Shown here: piece after piece, positions 46,911-58,463 of the stretch | How positions within the stretch are numbered: position 1 is the stretch's first letter | How the letters are laid out: the number at the start of each line of letters is the position of its first letter | From: Begonia masoniana | Lineage: Eukaryota; Streptophyta; Magnoliopsida; Cucurbitales; Begoniaceae | Assembly (NCBI GenBank): GCA_022432975.1 | Contig: CM039512.1 | Span: 41,337,501 to 41,401,500 of the forward strand | Reading direction: 5' to 3' | Length of the DNA: 64,000 bases | Position numbers and translations under genes: made by a program | The notes under the pieces: model-generated | Database searches by the model: none | Told to the model about the DNA's origin: nothing | Seen by the model: only the letters and a program-made list of their open reading frames with translations

Positions 46911-48201
46911 TGTTGTGAAAAATAATTCGCAAGTGTACGAGTCGCAACAAGTAATATAGTGATAAAGAGAGTGTCGAACCCACGAGGACTTGTAATTAAT
47001 AATTGAAATAACTAATTTTAATTCTAAATTGAACACACATTTTTATGATTTTTAATAATTGTAATTAAAATAAATGACCAAAACAATTAAAATAAACTAA
47101 ATTAAAATAGAAAAACAAATAAACTGAGATTAAATCAAATTGATAAAAGCCTAGGTACTACGATTTCACAAAGACCATATTTATTTCAATTCTTCGCAAT
47201 TATATTCATAAATATTCTTCCTATGTTGATGATCGATTTCACTAAATTCTAGTACAATCTCTCTCGAGCATTGCGTAGTTTATTTGATTAATGGGTTATC
47301 ACTTCTCGGTCTCAAATCCTACATTAATCAAATACAAATAAACCAAGAAATCACAATGATCACATCAATACCGTAACTATCTCTAGCCTACGTATATTCA
47401 TGACATTAATTTCAGTGCTCGGATATTTATCACCTCTCGGTCTCAAAACATCCCAAACATCAAGTAAAGATTGGCCAGAAATTTACAGGCCTTAAGAACA
47501 AAAATTAAATATGCCAACAATATTGGAAGAGATACTCATAAAATATAATTAAACCAAGAAACAGAAAATAAATATCGTCTGGCTACATCGTAGCCCTAGA
47601 ATAAAAACTTAGTTCATGCTAACATAAAGAAAAACAACAATAAAAATAAAGAAGTTCATAGTTCAGAAGAGAAAGGGAAAGAAAAACTATGCTGAAAGTC
47701 AGTTCCCGAAGCTCTCGCTCCGTTCCGGTCTCCGTCTTGCAAGGGCTTCTCTCTGAAATCTCTCGCTCGCCTCCCGTGTGAAATCTGAATGAGGCTGCTC
47801 TCTCTTAAGTTAACCTAATTATTAATTAATCTCAAGCTCACAAATCTGAAGCCCATAATTATCTTCAACGGATGAGATTAAAACAAGTTTCAATGGTTCT
47901 GATTTAAACATCTCCATCAATAAAATTAGCCGAACGGTTGGGATTAAAATAGCGGATCGATCGGCTACTTCTCTGCCAAATATTACTTCGTCTTTTCTTC
48001 CACCGATCAATCGCCAAGGTTTAACCGATCGATTGGCAGGCCTCTTCTTTCATTATTTTTCTTGAATTCGCAATACCTGTAATTTTTCCACTTTTCTGCA
48101 CACTTGCACCAAAATTATTAAAATCATTCACATACTTGAGTGAAGCTTATCAATTCAAGTATAAAAAAGTATAATAAAGTGTGTAAAATACACACTTATC
48201 A
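46911..48201 (-). repeat. 5' LTR of the Athila-like element, copy B
   Basis: Uninterrupted 1291-bp LTR, TGTTGTG...TTATCA on the plus strand, then GAAGG (48202-48206). It shows the empty site of the solo LTR present in the other LTR. Confidence 0.9.
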
Positions 48202-48206
48202 GAAGG

Positions 48207-49019
48207 TAAGGAGGGTCCAAGTGTAAAGGTCCAACGCGTATCAATTGGAGTGATCCATCCCACATTACTTAAGAGAGTGAAAAATTCATTGTTTATAAAT
48301 ATAGTTTTTTTCCTAACTAGTACAACGTGTTTTATATTGACCCCAAGAACAAAACATGGAAATTTTGGGCAAAAAGAGGATAATTTTATACCAGGACGAA
48401 TGGGGATGCTACAAATGGTATCAAAATCAAAGCCCAACCGGACCGCAGCTAGTAATATTTAATATGACAAGTCTCTAAGGGGAGGAGGTTGTGACAGGCC
48501 ACCATGTAAAGGTAAGGATGAGCCAAGTGTGAAAGGTCTAACTCATTCCGGTGGGAAGTGCACAATCTCACATCACTTGGGAGAGTAAAAAAATGTATGA
48601 TTTATATGTAGAATTATCCTCTCTACCTAGTACAATATGTTTTGGGCTAATCCTTAGAACAAAATCATGCATGCTTCAGCCCAAAGTGGACAATTTTGTT
48701 TCTAGAAGAACGAGGGACTATCACGAATGGTATCACAGCCAAAGCACAACTAGAAGTGTTATCGATGAAAACGTTAAGTCTCCAAGGAGGGGAGATTTTG
48801 AGTCTGTCATGTGAAGGCAAGAACGACCTGTGCGAAGGTCAAGCCCATACCAGTGGGGGTACAAAATCCCATATCGCTTGGGAGAATGAACAATGCATGG
48901 CTTATAAGTAGAGTGTTGCTCTCTATCTAGTACAACTCTCTTATAAGCTAACTCTAAGAATAAAATTGTGCAGGATTGAGTTCAAAGCAGACAATTTTAT
49001 GTTAGAATGACTGACGGCA
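48207..49019 (+). repeat. Three degenerate ~275-bp direct repeats with primer-site-like motifs
   Basis: Units begin near 48207, 48480 and 48790. Shared blocks are ACATCACTTGGGAGAGT-like sequence, TATAAGTAGA-like sequence, CTAGTACAA, AAGTGGACAATTTT and AATGGTATCA followed by AAAGCCCAAC or AAAGCACAAC. The last resembles the initiator-tRNA-Met primer site TGGTATCAGAGCC. Possibly tandem remnants of a small LTR element joined at LTR and primer site; no coding region is visible. Confidence 0.6.
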
Positions 49020-50142
49020 TGTAACACCCCGAATTATATAAACCTGGTTCGTTACTTATAATACATAACTACACTATAACATTCTGAGAAAAACTTAAAA
49101 TTTCACTCGATGGTCAAAATTTGGTCCTTAAACGTAAAAACTTGCAGCGGAAAAATTTTGCATAAAACAACATTTGTTAATTTAATTAAAATATTAAAGG
49201 AAATTGGTTGAAAGAAAACAAAATAAAATGGAACATGTCCACCGCGGAACAGTCCCAGCGATAGAATAGAAACAAAAGGGCATCCACCGCTAAACAGTGT
49301 CAGTGGCAGAAGCAGAAATAAAATAAACTCAGCGGTAGAGGCGGATATAGAAGTCATCCACCGCTAAACAGTATCAGTCGCACGACATGTCGACTACCCA
49401 CATCCATCGCTCACAAAACGACAAAAATCTAATACTCACTCCTACGCTCACATCCACCAGTCACAAAACGACAAAATATAATACTCACTCCTACGCTCAC
49501 ATCCACCGGTCACAAAACGATAAAATTTTAATACTCAACATCCACCGGTCACAAAACGACAAAATTTTAGTACTCAACATCCACTGGTCACAAAACGACA
49601 AAATTTTAACACTCAACATCCACCGGTGGACTACATCCACCAATAGACAGACACTCAACATCCACCGGTGGACTACATCCACCGATAGACAGACACTCAA
49701 CATCCACCGATAGACAGAACACTCAACATAACAGCATAACAACCATTTTCACTCTAAACAGAGAAAACTCCGACTACCATAAGAGCTTGAGCATTTTACT
49801 AAAAATCGTTCAAAACAACATAAGTCCTTAACTTCCTAAAAATATCCAACAAAGCAACTACCTCTAAACCAATTCATGTTTTTTATGCTAAGAACAAGAA
49901 AACTATGAAGTTGTTAAAAACATCAGAACTATTAATGTTATTGAAACTCTCTGCATACTTCCATAAGACACTAAACCACTGAAACTTCATAAATAGACAA
50001 TGATTAAACCGCCCCATCAGTTCACCAAGTCGAGGCATGAATGTGCTCCCCCAACCAGCCTATTCCTCAACATGCTTAGAGAACACACCTTTTGAGGCTT
50101 CTTCACCTACATCACAAAACTCATCTATTAGCCTAATGCTAA
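49020..50142 (-). mobile_element. LTR fragment, first part (split by the Tekay element)
   Basis: Starts TGTAACACCCCGAATT; contains TTGCAGCGGAAA near 49142 and about six CCGGTCACAAAACGACAAAAT repeats (49450-49700). It stops at GCTAA (50138-50142), the Tekay target duplication. It resumes at 61562. Confidence 0.82.
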
Positions 50143-50469
50143 TGTAACGCCCCGAGTTTTCTGAACCCGGTTCGCTACATAAAGCTTGATCATGACTAAG
50201 AAATCACTCTCTTTTTTTATTTAAAAAAAAAAACTTCGCCCGACAGTTAAATTTGACATTTTCTAAAAGCTCAAAATATTTAAATCTTGCAGCGGAAATT
50301 CGTTTAAACAAGAATAAAATTAACAAAGACCACGTTAGAAATCTTAAGAAACAATCGATTAAAAAGCAAAGGTTTAACTCGTGAAAATACTTTAAAAATC
50401 AGAAAAGTCAAACTCGTCGTCCGCTTGAACAAAGTCAACAAAAGGAGAAGGCTTTTTGGAGACTTCATC

Positions 50470-50713
50470 CGGTCGCTAAACGACAAAACATAAATTTAGT
50501 CATCCGGTCAGTCTAACAGGGACATCCACCGGTCACTAAACGACAAAATATAAATTTAGTCATCCGGTCAGTCGAACAGGGACATCCACCGGTCACTAAA
50601 CGACAAAATATAAATTTAGTCATCCGGTCAGTCTAACAGGGACATCCACCGATCACTAAACGACAAAATATAAATTTAGTCATCCGGTCAGTCTAACAGG
50701 GACATCCACCGGT
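50470..50713. repeat. Four 60-bp units, left Tekay LTR
   Basis: Units carry CATCCGGTCAGTCTAACAGG and CCACCGGTCACTAAACGAC. The block is identical in plan to 59811-60053. CCGGTCACTAAACGAC recurs in at least four LTR families of this window. Confidence 0.93.
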
Positions 50714-50879
50714 GACGTTGTAACACCCGACATTTCGGCCAGGTGATTTTCTGACCATTTTCATTGTCACCCTCTTATTTAACCTTTATGATTTAAAATT
50801 TAATGTTAAGATAAATTATTACAAGTTAAGTAAAACTAGGTTGGGTGGCAGTTTTGTAAATTAAAATCGATGGATTTAG

Positions 50880-50887
50880 TATAAATA
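50880..50887 (+). promoter_or_regulatory. TATA box of the solo LTR
   Basis: TATAAATA about 160 bp from the LTR start, in the short U3. It is absent from the relative at 35613-37969 because of a deletion. Confidence 0.55.
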
Positions 50888-52429
50888 GGAAATGGAAACC
50901 TTAAATCTCATTTATTGCCACTATAGCCGACATTCCCTCTCGGCGATTTCTTCTCTTCCAAGTTCTTGCTCTCGGCTACCAGAACTTTCCTCTGCCGACG
51001 ACCGGTTTCGAGCTTGCTCTTCTCTGCAAATCCACACCCGAGGTATGAAATGGACAATGTAGTCATTCATTAGTAAATAGAGCTCTGTTTTCAGCTCGGC
51101 ACTGAGTTCGGATATTTTTAGCAGTGGCCGAGTAGCTTTAGACTTTTTAAAATCTGAGAGTAGAAATGTCATCCCGAATCGATTCTGAGCATTTTAAGTA
51201 ACCAACTCGGATTTAATCAATGGTAAAACCTGTCCACCTAGTTTCGGATTTCAGACTGCAGTGTGTCAACAGAGGAATCGGAATGACTTTAGCTATTAGA
51301 TCCTAGGATGGTTTATGATTAGGACTATTAGGACTTTGTTTTAACTACTGTAATGTACATGTTTTAGGTGAAGAAGTTTAAAGGAAAGAAGCTCGGATTG
51401 CTAAGGAATCCAGGTAAGTGAATGTGTTAAGATTTCCGGCCACTAGGGCCCTACACCGCAAGGGTATTAGGAAATCACTGAAATGTTAACTTGTTGACTA
51501 TGATTTGTTATTTCCACGACATGAAGAAGTTGTGTAAGTAAATGTAAAGTTACAGGATGTTCTACTTGTCCTTATGGTATGACTTTTCTCTGTGAACCTC
51601 ATGTCTATGCATTATGCCCACGTTTATGATTAAGTAGAGAACATGAAAAGTAAATGTAACCATAATTAAGTGCAGAACGGGGAAAAGACTATGCTATGTA
51701 TGACTCGCGAATTCTCCCACTGGTGGAGGCCGAGTAATGATATGTATGACTCGCGAAATCTCCCACTGGTGGAGGCCGAGTTAATGATATGTATGGCTCG
51801 CGAATTCTCCCACTGGGGAGGCCGAGTGATGTATCATGATTGCCGCGATAGGCAAATGATTATGTACGACTGCCGCGATAGGCAAATGACTATGTACCCC
51901 AGTCTTCCTCCCTCGTTCCCTGCCTTAATACATGTTATGTAAAGGATAAAGATGAACATGAATGAAGAATGGTTTATGAACTTATGTCCCTTTAAATTGT
52001 GTACTCATGTATATCTGTCAGCATGCATTCCTTACTAAGCATTAGGCTTATAGTTAAACCTTATGGTGTAGGTGAAGAAGGTTCAGGTGAGGATGTTATG
52101 TTCAAAGAGGATGCTTAAGGCTGGTTGCTGGAGGATGCTCAAGGTGACAGTGCGGGACTGGAGAGGCGATTTATGACCCCTGGTTAAGACTCTTATGTTA
52201 CAGTATGTTAAAGAATATGGTAGTTTAAGTAGGATGAGATTATTTAAAACGTTGAGCTTTGAAACTGTCTAGTGGATCACTGAGTCAGGGAATGATTATA
52301 TAGATTTATAAATGGTCAGTTGCTTAAGTCTTCCGCTATATGCATTTTGAATGAGTTGTGTTTTCTTTCTGTTGGAAGGAGTCATTTGATGATTTAGAGT
52401 TCTCTACCGTAAGACGGAAGCTGGAAGAG

Positions 52430-52715
52430 GTAGTCTTCCGGCTGACGTCATCGGCAGATGCCGAAGGAATAGTTGTTGATGGTTTAGTCTTCCGGCTGAC
52501 GTCATCGGCAGATGCCGAGAGTTAATTGTTTGATGGTTTAGTCTTCCGGCTGACGTCATCGGCAGATGCCGAAGGGTAGTTGTTTGTTGGTTTAGTCTTC
52601 CGGCTGACGTCATCGGCAGATGCCGAAGAATAGTTGTATGATGGTTTAGTCTTCCGGCTGACGTCATCGGCAGATGCCGAAGAATAGTTGTATGATGGTT
52701 TAGTCTTCTGGATGA
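52430..52715 (+). repeat. Six TGACGTCA-bearing tandem units
   Basis: Units of about 54 bp with CCGGCTGACGTCATCGGC; the sixth is GGATGACGTCACCGG. Perfect 8-bp bZIP-type palindromes at regular spacing. Confidence 0.9.
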
Positions 52716-52732
52716 CGTCACCGGAAGATGTA

Positions 52733-52860
52733 AAATGTGTTTTGTCGCTTAGCGACCGGAAGATGTAAAATGTGTTTTGTCGCTTAGCGACCGGAAGATG
52801 TAAAATGTGTTTTGTCGCTTAGCGACCGGAAGATGTAAAATGTGTTTTGTCGCTTAGTGA
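52733..52860 (+). repeat. 35-bp tandem units with a GTCGCTTAGCGAC palindrome
   Basis: Three to four units of CCGGAAGATGTAAAATGTG plus TTTTGTCGCTTAGCGA. Only one decayed unit is present in the relatives at 7000 and 37490, so it expanded locally. Confidence 0.85.
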
Positions 52861-53900
52861 CCGAATGATGTTTTAATTTAGCACGCGAGGCCCACGTGCC
52901 CACCGGAAGATGTCTCCTTTTAGGTGATGATAAGCGAGTCACGCGTAATACACGTGATGACCGGACGACTAAATTTCTGAGGGTTGTCAACGCATGCAAC
53001 CTATGCAGACCCGAGTGGTATTTTGTTATGAGAATTGAGGGCACTTCCTCTTTTCCCGAAATTGTCAAGAAACCGATGACCGAGTCCAGTCGCTCGACTC
53101 TGTGAAAGTTTGAGCCGACGAGGCGTGGGAAGTTGGGCATGAGAGGGTTCGTCTTCCTTAATGGTTCTGCGTCTCTATTACCAGTTTAGAAAAAAATATA
53201 TATGTAAAATGTGAAAGTCTGTTGAGAGATAGTAAGTGAATGTAATAATAGTAAAAGTCAAGCAAACGATTAATGAAAGGACATGAACACGTGACGGCTC
53301 CTGGCCGGGGTCGTTATAGACGTCATCCGGATGATCTCCTCATCCGAATGACTTAACCCTTAATATCTGACGAGCAAAAGCTCGACATCAACGGGCGACT
53401 AAAACACTCGACATCATCCGATAGAAAAACAGGCACAACTCTAACTACAGACAGAAATTTTTTTGCCTCTCCAAGACCTTTCAAAGACAATTCAAACCAT
53501 TCCATTAATCAAATCCAGTAAAAACCAACTCTTAAAACTCAACAAGTTGCTAGAATTGATAATATTCAAAATATATTCGAAATACTAAAATCTCTACTTT
53601 CGTGAAAACTCGACCTACTCAGACTAGATCATTATCAACTAAACCTCAACATCTGCTGACACCAGTTAGCCCGCCTCAACAGTTTACCAAGCCGAGACAT
53701 GGATGTACTCCTCCAACCACATCAATCATCTGTGCACTCAGGAAACTCACCTGCAGTGTCCTCAATACCTACATCACAAAACTCATCTATTAGCCTAATG
53801 CTAAGTAAGTAAAGCCAACAAGAAATGAAACAACGAAATATAAATTCCTAATATGCAATTTCTACTTTCTCAACTCAGTTGCTCATGCTTCGTTTCTGTT

Positions 53901-54117
53901 CAGATCCCCCTGTGAAATTGGGAGTTGGATCAACTCTCCCAAAGTACATACATCCCTGTCTCATTAAGGGGTGGATTAATTCCCTTAACAGTGAAACTGA
54001 TTCTCCTGTTCAGATCCCTCTGTTAAATTGGAAGTTGGATCAACTCTTCCAAAGTACATACCTCCCTGTCTCATTAAGGGGTGGATTAATTCCCTTAACA
54101 GTGAAACTGATTTTCAT
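53901..54117 (-). repeat. Two 110-bp hairpin units, left Tekay LTR
   Basis: First unit arms TTGGGAG/CTCCCAA, second TTGGAAG/CTTCCAA, with TTAAGGG/CCCTTAA in both. It lies in the predicted second intron of the LTR leader (element strand). Confidence 0.88.
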
Positions 54118-54845
54118 GACTGTTTCAATATGTTCAATCCTTACCATGCCAATCATGCATTCAAATTCATTTTCGTATGTTTTAAAACATGATGCATAGA
54201 ATACAGATTCACACAAGTAAGCATAATCCTAACGTTTTGTGATGTAGGCCCGAAGGTACAAGCAAACTTCACTTACCTGGTCTCCTGGGAAGCTTGTTGA
54301 AACCTCTCCCTCTGGAGTTTGCTCAAACCTAGTTCCACAAATCGAACATTAATTTAAACTTTCGTCAAACTTCCTTCTAGCTACCCAGAAAGATAAGGAA
54401 AATAGTTTGGAAGCCCTAATCGTAGTGCATTCCCGATTCAACTCATAAACCGAAACTAGCACTCACATACCGCATTCTCAAAACTTCATTTATCAACCCT
54501 CGACAGTTACAATGTAGCAAGAAATAGAAGCAAAACTCACCTAGTTCTGAGGAAATCGCTGGAGGAATCGAAGAGGGTCTCCTATCGCGCTCTGCTAAGC
54601 TGAGGAGCTGAGAGTGAAAGAGGAAATGAAATGAAACAGTGGCGGCTACCTCATTAACACTTCCCTTAAACACGTTATCCACAATATAAATTCGCAATTA
54701 CCATCTTGCCCCTGCCTAGACTCTTAATAACCTAATCAACATTTCACTCAATTTTAAACCATAAGATTATATACCTCCGTTTAATAACTTATTTTGATTT
54801 ATATTGAAACCGGGTGTTACAATCTACCCATTTTGTCCTCAAAAT

Positions 54846-55310
54846 TCAGTACCTGAATAATTCTGGATGTTGGTCCATCATGTCCTGCTGGCGCTCCCAG
54901 GTTGTCTCCTCTACATTCTAGTTGTGCCATAAGACTTTCACTAGTGGAACCTCTTTGTTGCGTAATACCTTCACTGCGTAATCCAAGATCTTTACTGGTT
55001 TCTCTTCATAGGCAAGGGTAGGACAAATTTTGAAGTCTTGCTGTTCCATGATTTGGTTGGGATCCCTTATGCACTTTTTCAACATAGAAACATGGAATAC
55101 GTCATGTATCCCTTCCATAGAAGCTGGTAGCTGCAACAGATAGGCTGCTCTCCCAACTCTTTTCAGAATAGTGAACGGTCCAATAAATTTGGGGTTCAAC
55201 TTGCCTTTCTTCCTGAATCTGACAACTCCTTTAAATGGTGATACTTTAAGGAAAACTTCATCACCTACTTCAAACTCTAATTCTCTTCGTCTTTTATCAG
55301 CATAACTCTT
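54846..55310 (-). pseudogene. Tekay integrase C-terminus and chromodomain
   Basis: Continues the pol frame after a TAG at 55311-55313: KSYADKRRRELEFEVGD, then FIGPFTILKRVG (GPF motif) and the chromodomain with KVLRNKEVPLVKVLWHN. A second in-frame TAG at 54918-54920 falls where Gln would be; NVEETTWE and QHPELF follow to the natural stop at 54846-54848. Chromodomains steer integration to marked chromatin. The stop removes the last part. Confidence 0.88.
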
Positions 55311-58300
55311 CTAGCAGCTTTGAGGTGTCAAAATTCTCTGTCGGATGAGGGCAACCTTCTCTACAGTTTTTTGCACAATATTAGGACCAAGCAATTGTGC
55401 TTCACCAACTTCATCCCAGTACAAAGGAGATCTGCATTTTCGTCCATATAAGGCTTCATACGGTGCCATTCCTATTGTTGCTTGAAAACTGTTATTGTAA
55501 GAGAACTCGACCAATGGCAAATATCTACTCCAAGATCCTTGAAAATCCAATACGCATGCTCGGAGCATATCTTCTAAGGTCTGAATAGTCCTCTCGGATT
55601 GTCCATCCGTTTGAGGTTGGAAGGCTATGCTAAAATTAAGCTGTGTTCCCATAGCCTTGTGCAGACTTTTCCAAAACTTAGATGTAAATCTGGAGTCTCG
55701 GTCTGAAACTATTGAACTTGGAACTCCATGCAATCTGACAATCTCTTGCATGTACAATTCAGCAAGTTGATCCATTGAGTAAGTTATCTTAATTGGCAGA
55801 AAATGAGCAGATTTGGTTAAACGGTCAACTATAACCCAGATTGCATCATGTCCCTTTGCTGTCCTAGGTAGTCCAACGACAAAATCCATTGTTATTTGTT
55901 CCCATTTCCATTCAGGAACTGGTAAAGGTTGCAATGTCCCTGAGGGTCTCTGATGTTCAGCCTTGACTTGCTGGCAGACCAGACATGACTCCACATACTT
56001 CGCCACACTTCTCTTCATACCTGGCCACCAATAATGCTGCTTGAGATCTCTGTACATTTTCGTACTTCCAGGATGAACTGAAAATCTGGAGGAATGTGCC
56101 TCAGATAGGATCTCTTTCCTAAGCTCAGTATCAGCCGGAACAAACCATCTATTTCGAAACTTGAGAATTCCATCAGCTGAGCAGTTGAAATCCAACTTAT
56201 CAGTGGAATCTATGCACAACCTATACTTATTACTCTCAGTGTCATTCATTTGGACCTCCTTTATTTTCTCCAAAATAGTTGGCCTCAAAGACATGGCCGA
56301 AAGCATGGCTGACACACTTGGCACAGCTTCCAGGTTAAATCTTTGGAATTCTGTCTCTAAAGCGATCGGTATGTCTAGAGTCAAAGTAGAAACTAAAGGA
56401 GTCACTCTACTCAGAGCGTCTGCCACTACATTCGCCTTGCCAGGGTGGTACTTGATCCCAAAATCATAATCTTTGACAAACTCTAACCACCTACGTTGCC
56501 TCATATTCAGTTCTTTTTGCGTGAAGATGTACTTCAGGCTCTTATGATCCGAAAATATCTCACAGGATTGTCCATACAAGTAATGCCTCCGAATCTTAAG
56601 TACAAATACAACTGCAGCTAATTCTAAGTCATTCTTCTCATGCGTTTTCAACTGTCTAGAGGCATAAGCTATTACTTTACCACTCTGCATTAACACACCA
56701 CCAAGACCAATTTTGGAAGCATCACAGTAAATACTAAATTTACCATCTTCAGCTGGAAGGGTTAAAATTGGAGCATTGGTTAGTTTCTGTTTCAAGGTCA
56801 TAAAACTATGTTCACATTCATCAGTCCATATATACTTCACATTCTTCCTGGTTAACTTAGTAAGGGGCGTAGCGATCTTTGAAAATCCTTCAATGAACTT
56901 TCTGTAATACCCTGCAAGTCCAAGGAAACTTCTGATACCCGTAGCATTCTTCGGTTGGGGCCATCCCTTAACTGCTTGAACCTTAGCTGGATCCACAGAT
57001 ATACCATCTCCAGAGATGACATGTCCTAAAAAGTGAGCCTGGTCCAACCAAAATTCATACTTGGAAAATTTGGCATAAAGTTGGTGCCTTCTCAATACTT
57101 CTAACACTAAACTCAAATGTTTTGCATGCTCATCCTTAGTGCTAGAATAGATTAGGATGTCATCTATGAATACAATAACAAACTTGTCCAAATACTCGTG
57201 AAACACCCTATTCATGAGATCCATGAAGGCTGCTGGTGCGTTTGTCAAACCAAAAGACATAACCAAAAACTCATAATGTCCATATCTTGTGCGAAAGGCA
57301 GTCTTTGGGATATCTTCAGATTTAACCTTCAACTGGTAATAACCGGACCTAAGGTCAATCTTAGAGAAAACTCTTGCACCCCTAAGTTGGTCAAATAAGT
57401 CATCAATCCTCGGCAAAGGATATTTGTTTTTGACAGTTAACTTATTCAATTCCCTATAATCAATGCACATACGCATTGATCCATCTTTCTTTTTGACAAA
57501 AAGAACAGGTGCTCCCCATGGTGAAAAGCTAGGGCATATGAACCCATTCTCCAACAAATCCTCTAACTGTTTCTTCAATTCTTTAAGTTCTGTTGGTGCT
57601 AGTCTATATGGATTTTTGGACACAGGCTCGGCACCGGGGTAAACATCTACCACAAATTCAATTTCCCTATCTGGTGGCAAGCCGGGAAGGTCATCTAGGA
57701 ATACTTCAGGGAAGTCCTGGACAACTAAGACATTCTTGGGACTTGATTTTTCTACTAGTTGTGTGTCTAAAACACTGGCCAAAAAGCACAAATACTCTTT
57801 ACATGAGGAGGGTCTACAATTGACAGAAGTCATTACAGTCATTTCCTTACTCTTCTTCAGAGCTTGGAAAGTATGGTTTAAACCTCCAGGGGGTTGAAAA
57901 CTAACAATTCCAGTCCTACAATCTATTGTGGCATAATGCTTAAACAACCAATCCATTCCTAGGATTACGTCAAATCTCATTATATCCATAATAATGAGAT
58001 CAGCAGGCAGACTCACGCTTCCTACTAGCACATCGCTGTCAAGCATCACTTGGTCAGAGTGCATGCGTTCACCAGAAGGCAATGCAACATTAAACACATG
58101 CAGGGAAGGGGTAAATGGCACATCTAACTTAACAGCAAATGCAGATGCTATAAATGAATGCGTTGCACCAGAATCTATCAAAGTAAAAGCAGGCAAAGAG
58201 TTGATCAGTATAGTACCTGACACTACAGCAGGCTGTTCTTCACCCGACTCCGTCATGGAGAATATTCTTGGTTTGATAATAGCAGGGCCATTCTTAGGAA

Positions 58301-58463
58301 CTGGACAGTCTCTGCTAATATGGCCGACTTTGTTACAATTATAGCACCTGGTGATTCTAGGCTTCGAGCACTCCTTGACCGTGTGTCCAACCTCCTCACA
58401 GTTGAAACACTTTCCCAAGCCCAATCTACATTCTCCCGGGTGGTACTTCAGACACTTAGGACA
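55311..58463 (-). pseudogene. Tekay pol polyprotein, open from zinc knuckles to integrase
   Basis: Numbered from the Met at 58424 (1037 codons): two CCHC knuckles (6-19, 27-40), protease DSGATHS (84-90), reverse transcriptase with FIDDILIYS (419-427), RNase H with catalytic Asp568, Asp626 and Asp669, integrase HHCC zinc site (His777, His784, Cys814, Cys817) and catalytic Asp847, Asp908, Glu944 (D35E spacing). All key residues are kept. The frame opens after a TAA at 58464-58466 and closes at TAG 55311-55313, which interrupts LTPQS..KSYADKR. It acts in reverse transcription and integration of element DNA. Confidence 0.95.

Larger units (their letters stand above)
31128..48201 (-). mobile_element. 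Athila-like non-autonomous LTR retrotransposon, copy B
   Basis: Complete element with LTRs 31128-34661 and 46911-48201 and identical GAAGG duplications at 31123-31127 and 48202-48206. Order on the minus strand: 5' LTR, tRNA-Asp primer site, Gag, zinc knuckle, protease, a C-terminal stretch ending ALGGR, an A-rich tract, two polypurine-like motifs, 3' LTR. Without nested insertions the interior is about 4.5 kb. No reverse transcriptase, RNase H or integrase motif was seen, so it would need enzymes from a relative. Lineage is inferred from the Gag and protease wording and from the primer type. Confidence 0.88.
30489..51965 (+). repeat. Copy B of the large direct duplication (cleaner copy)
   Basis: Same order of elements as copy A and better reading frames in the Athila-like gag region (256 residues intact against about 155 and 97 in copy A). 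The match to copy A ends near 51965 only because copy A runs into the gap; copy B continues inside the same solo LTR. The right part of copy B, beyond the match, belongs to the same contig. Confidence 0.9.
50719..53318 (+). mobile_element. Solo LTR nested in the Tekay 3' LTR
   Basis: TGTAACACCCGACATTTCGG...GGTCGTTATA, exactly 2600 bp, with GACGT at 50714-50718 and 53319-53323. The 5' Tekay LTR shows the empty site near 60054-60058. The last bases are TTATA where relatives have TTACA. It is the fullest member of its family here: TATAAATA at 50880-50887, a ~47-bp repeat at 51695-51830, six TGACGTCA units and four 35-bp units. Confidence 0.95.
50143..54821 (-). repeat. 3' LTR of the Tekay element (interrupted)
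   Basis: TGTAACGCCCCGAG...CGGGTGTTACA; without the nested 50719-53318 plus 5 bp it is about 2.07 kb, equal to the 5' LTR. Next to it at 54822-54850 the element strand reads GAGGACAAAATGGGTAGAT, a weak polypurine tract. Confidence 0.92.

Noticed and set aside
53602..54199. Plus-strand frames duplicated at 60338-60935
   Set aside because: Antisense to the Tekay element and located in its two LTRs; identity comes from LTR duplication and not from coding constraint.
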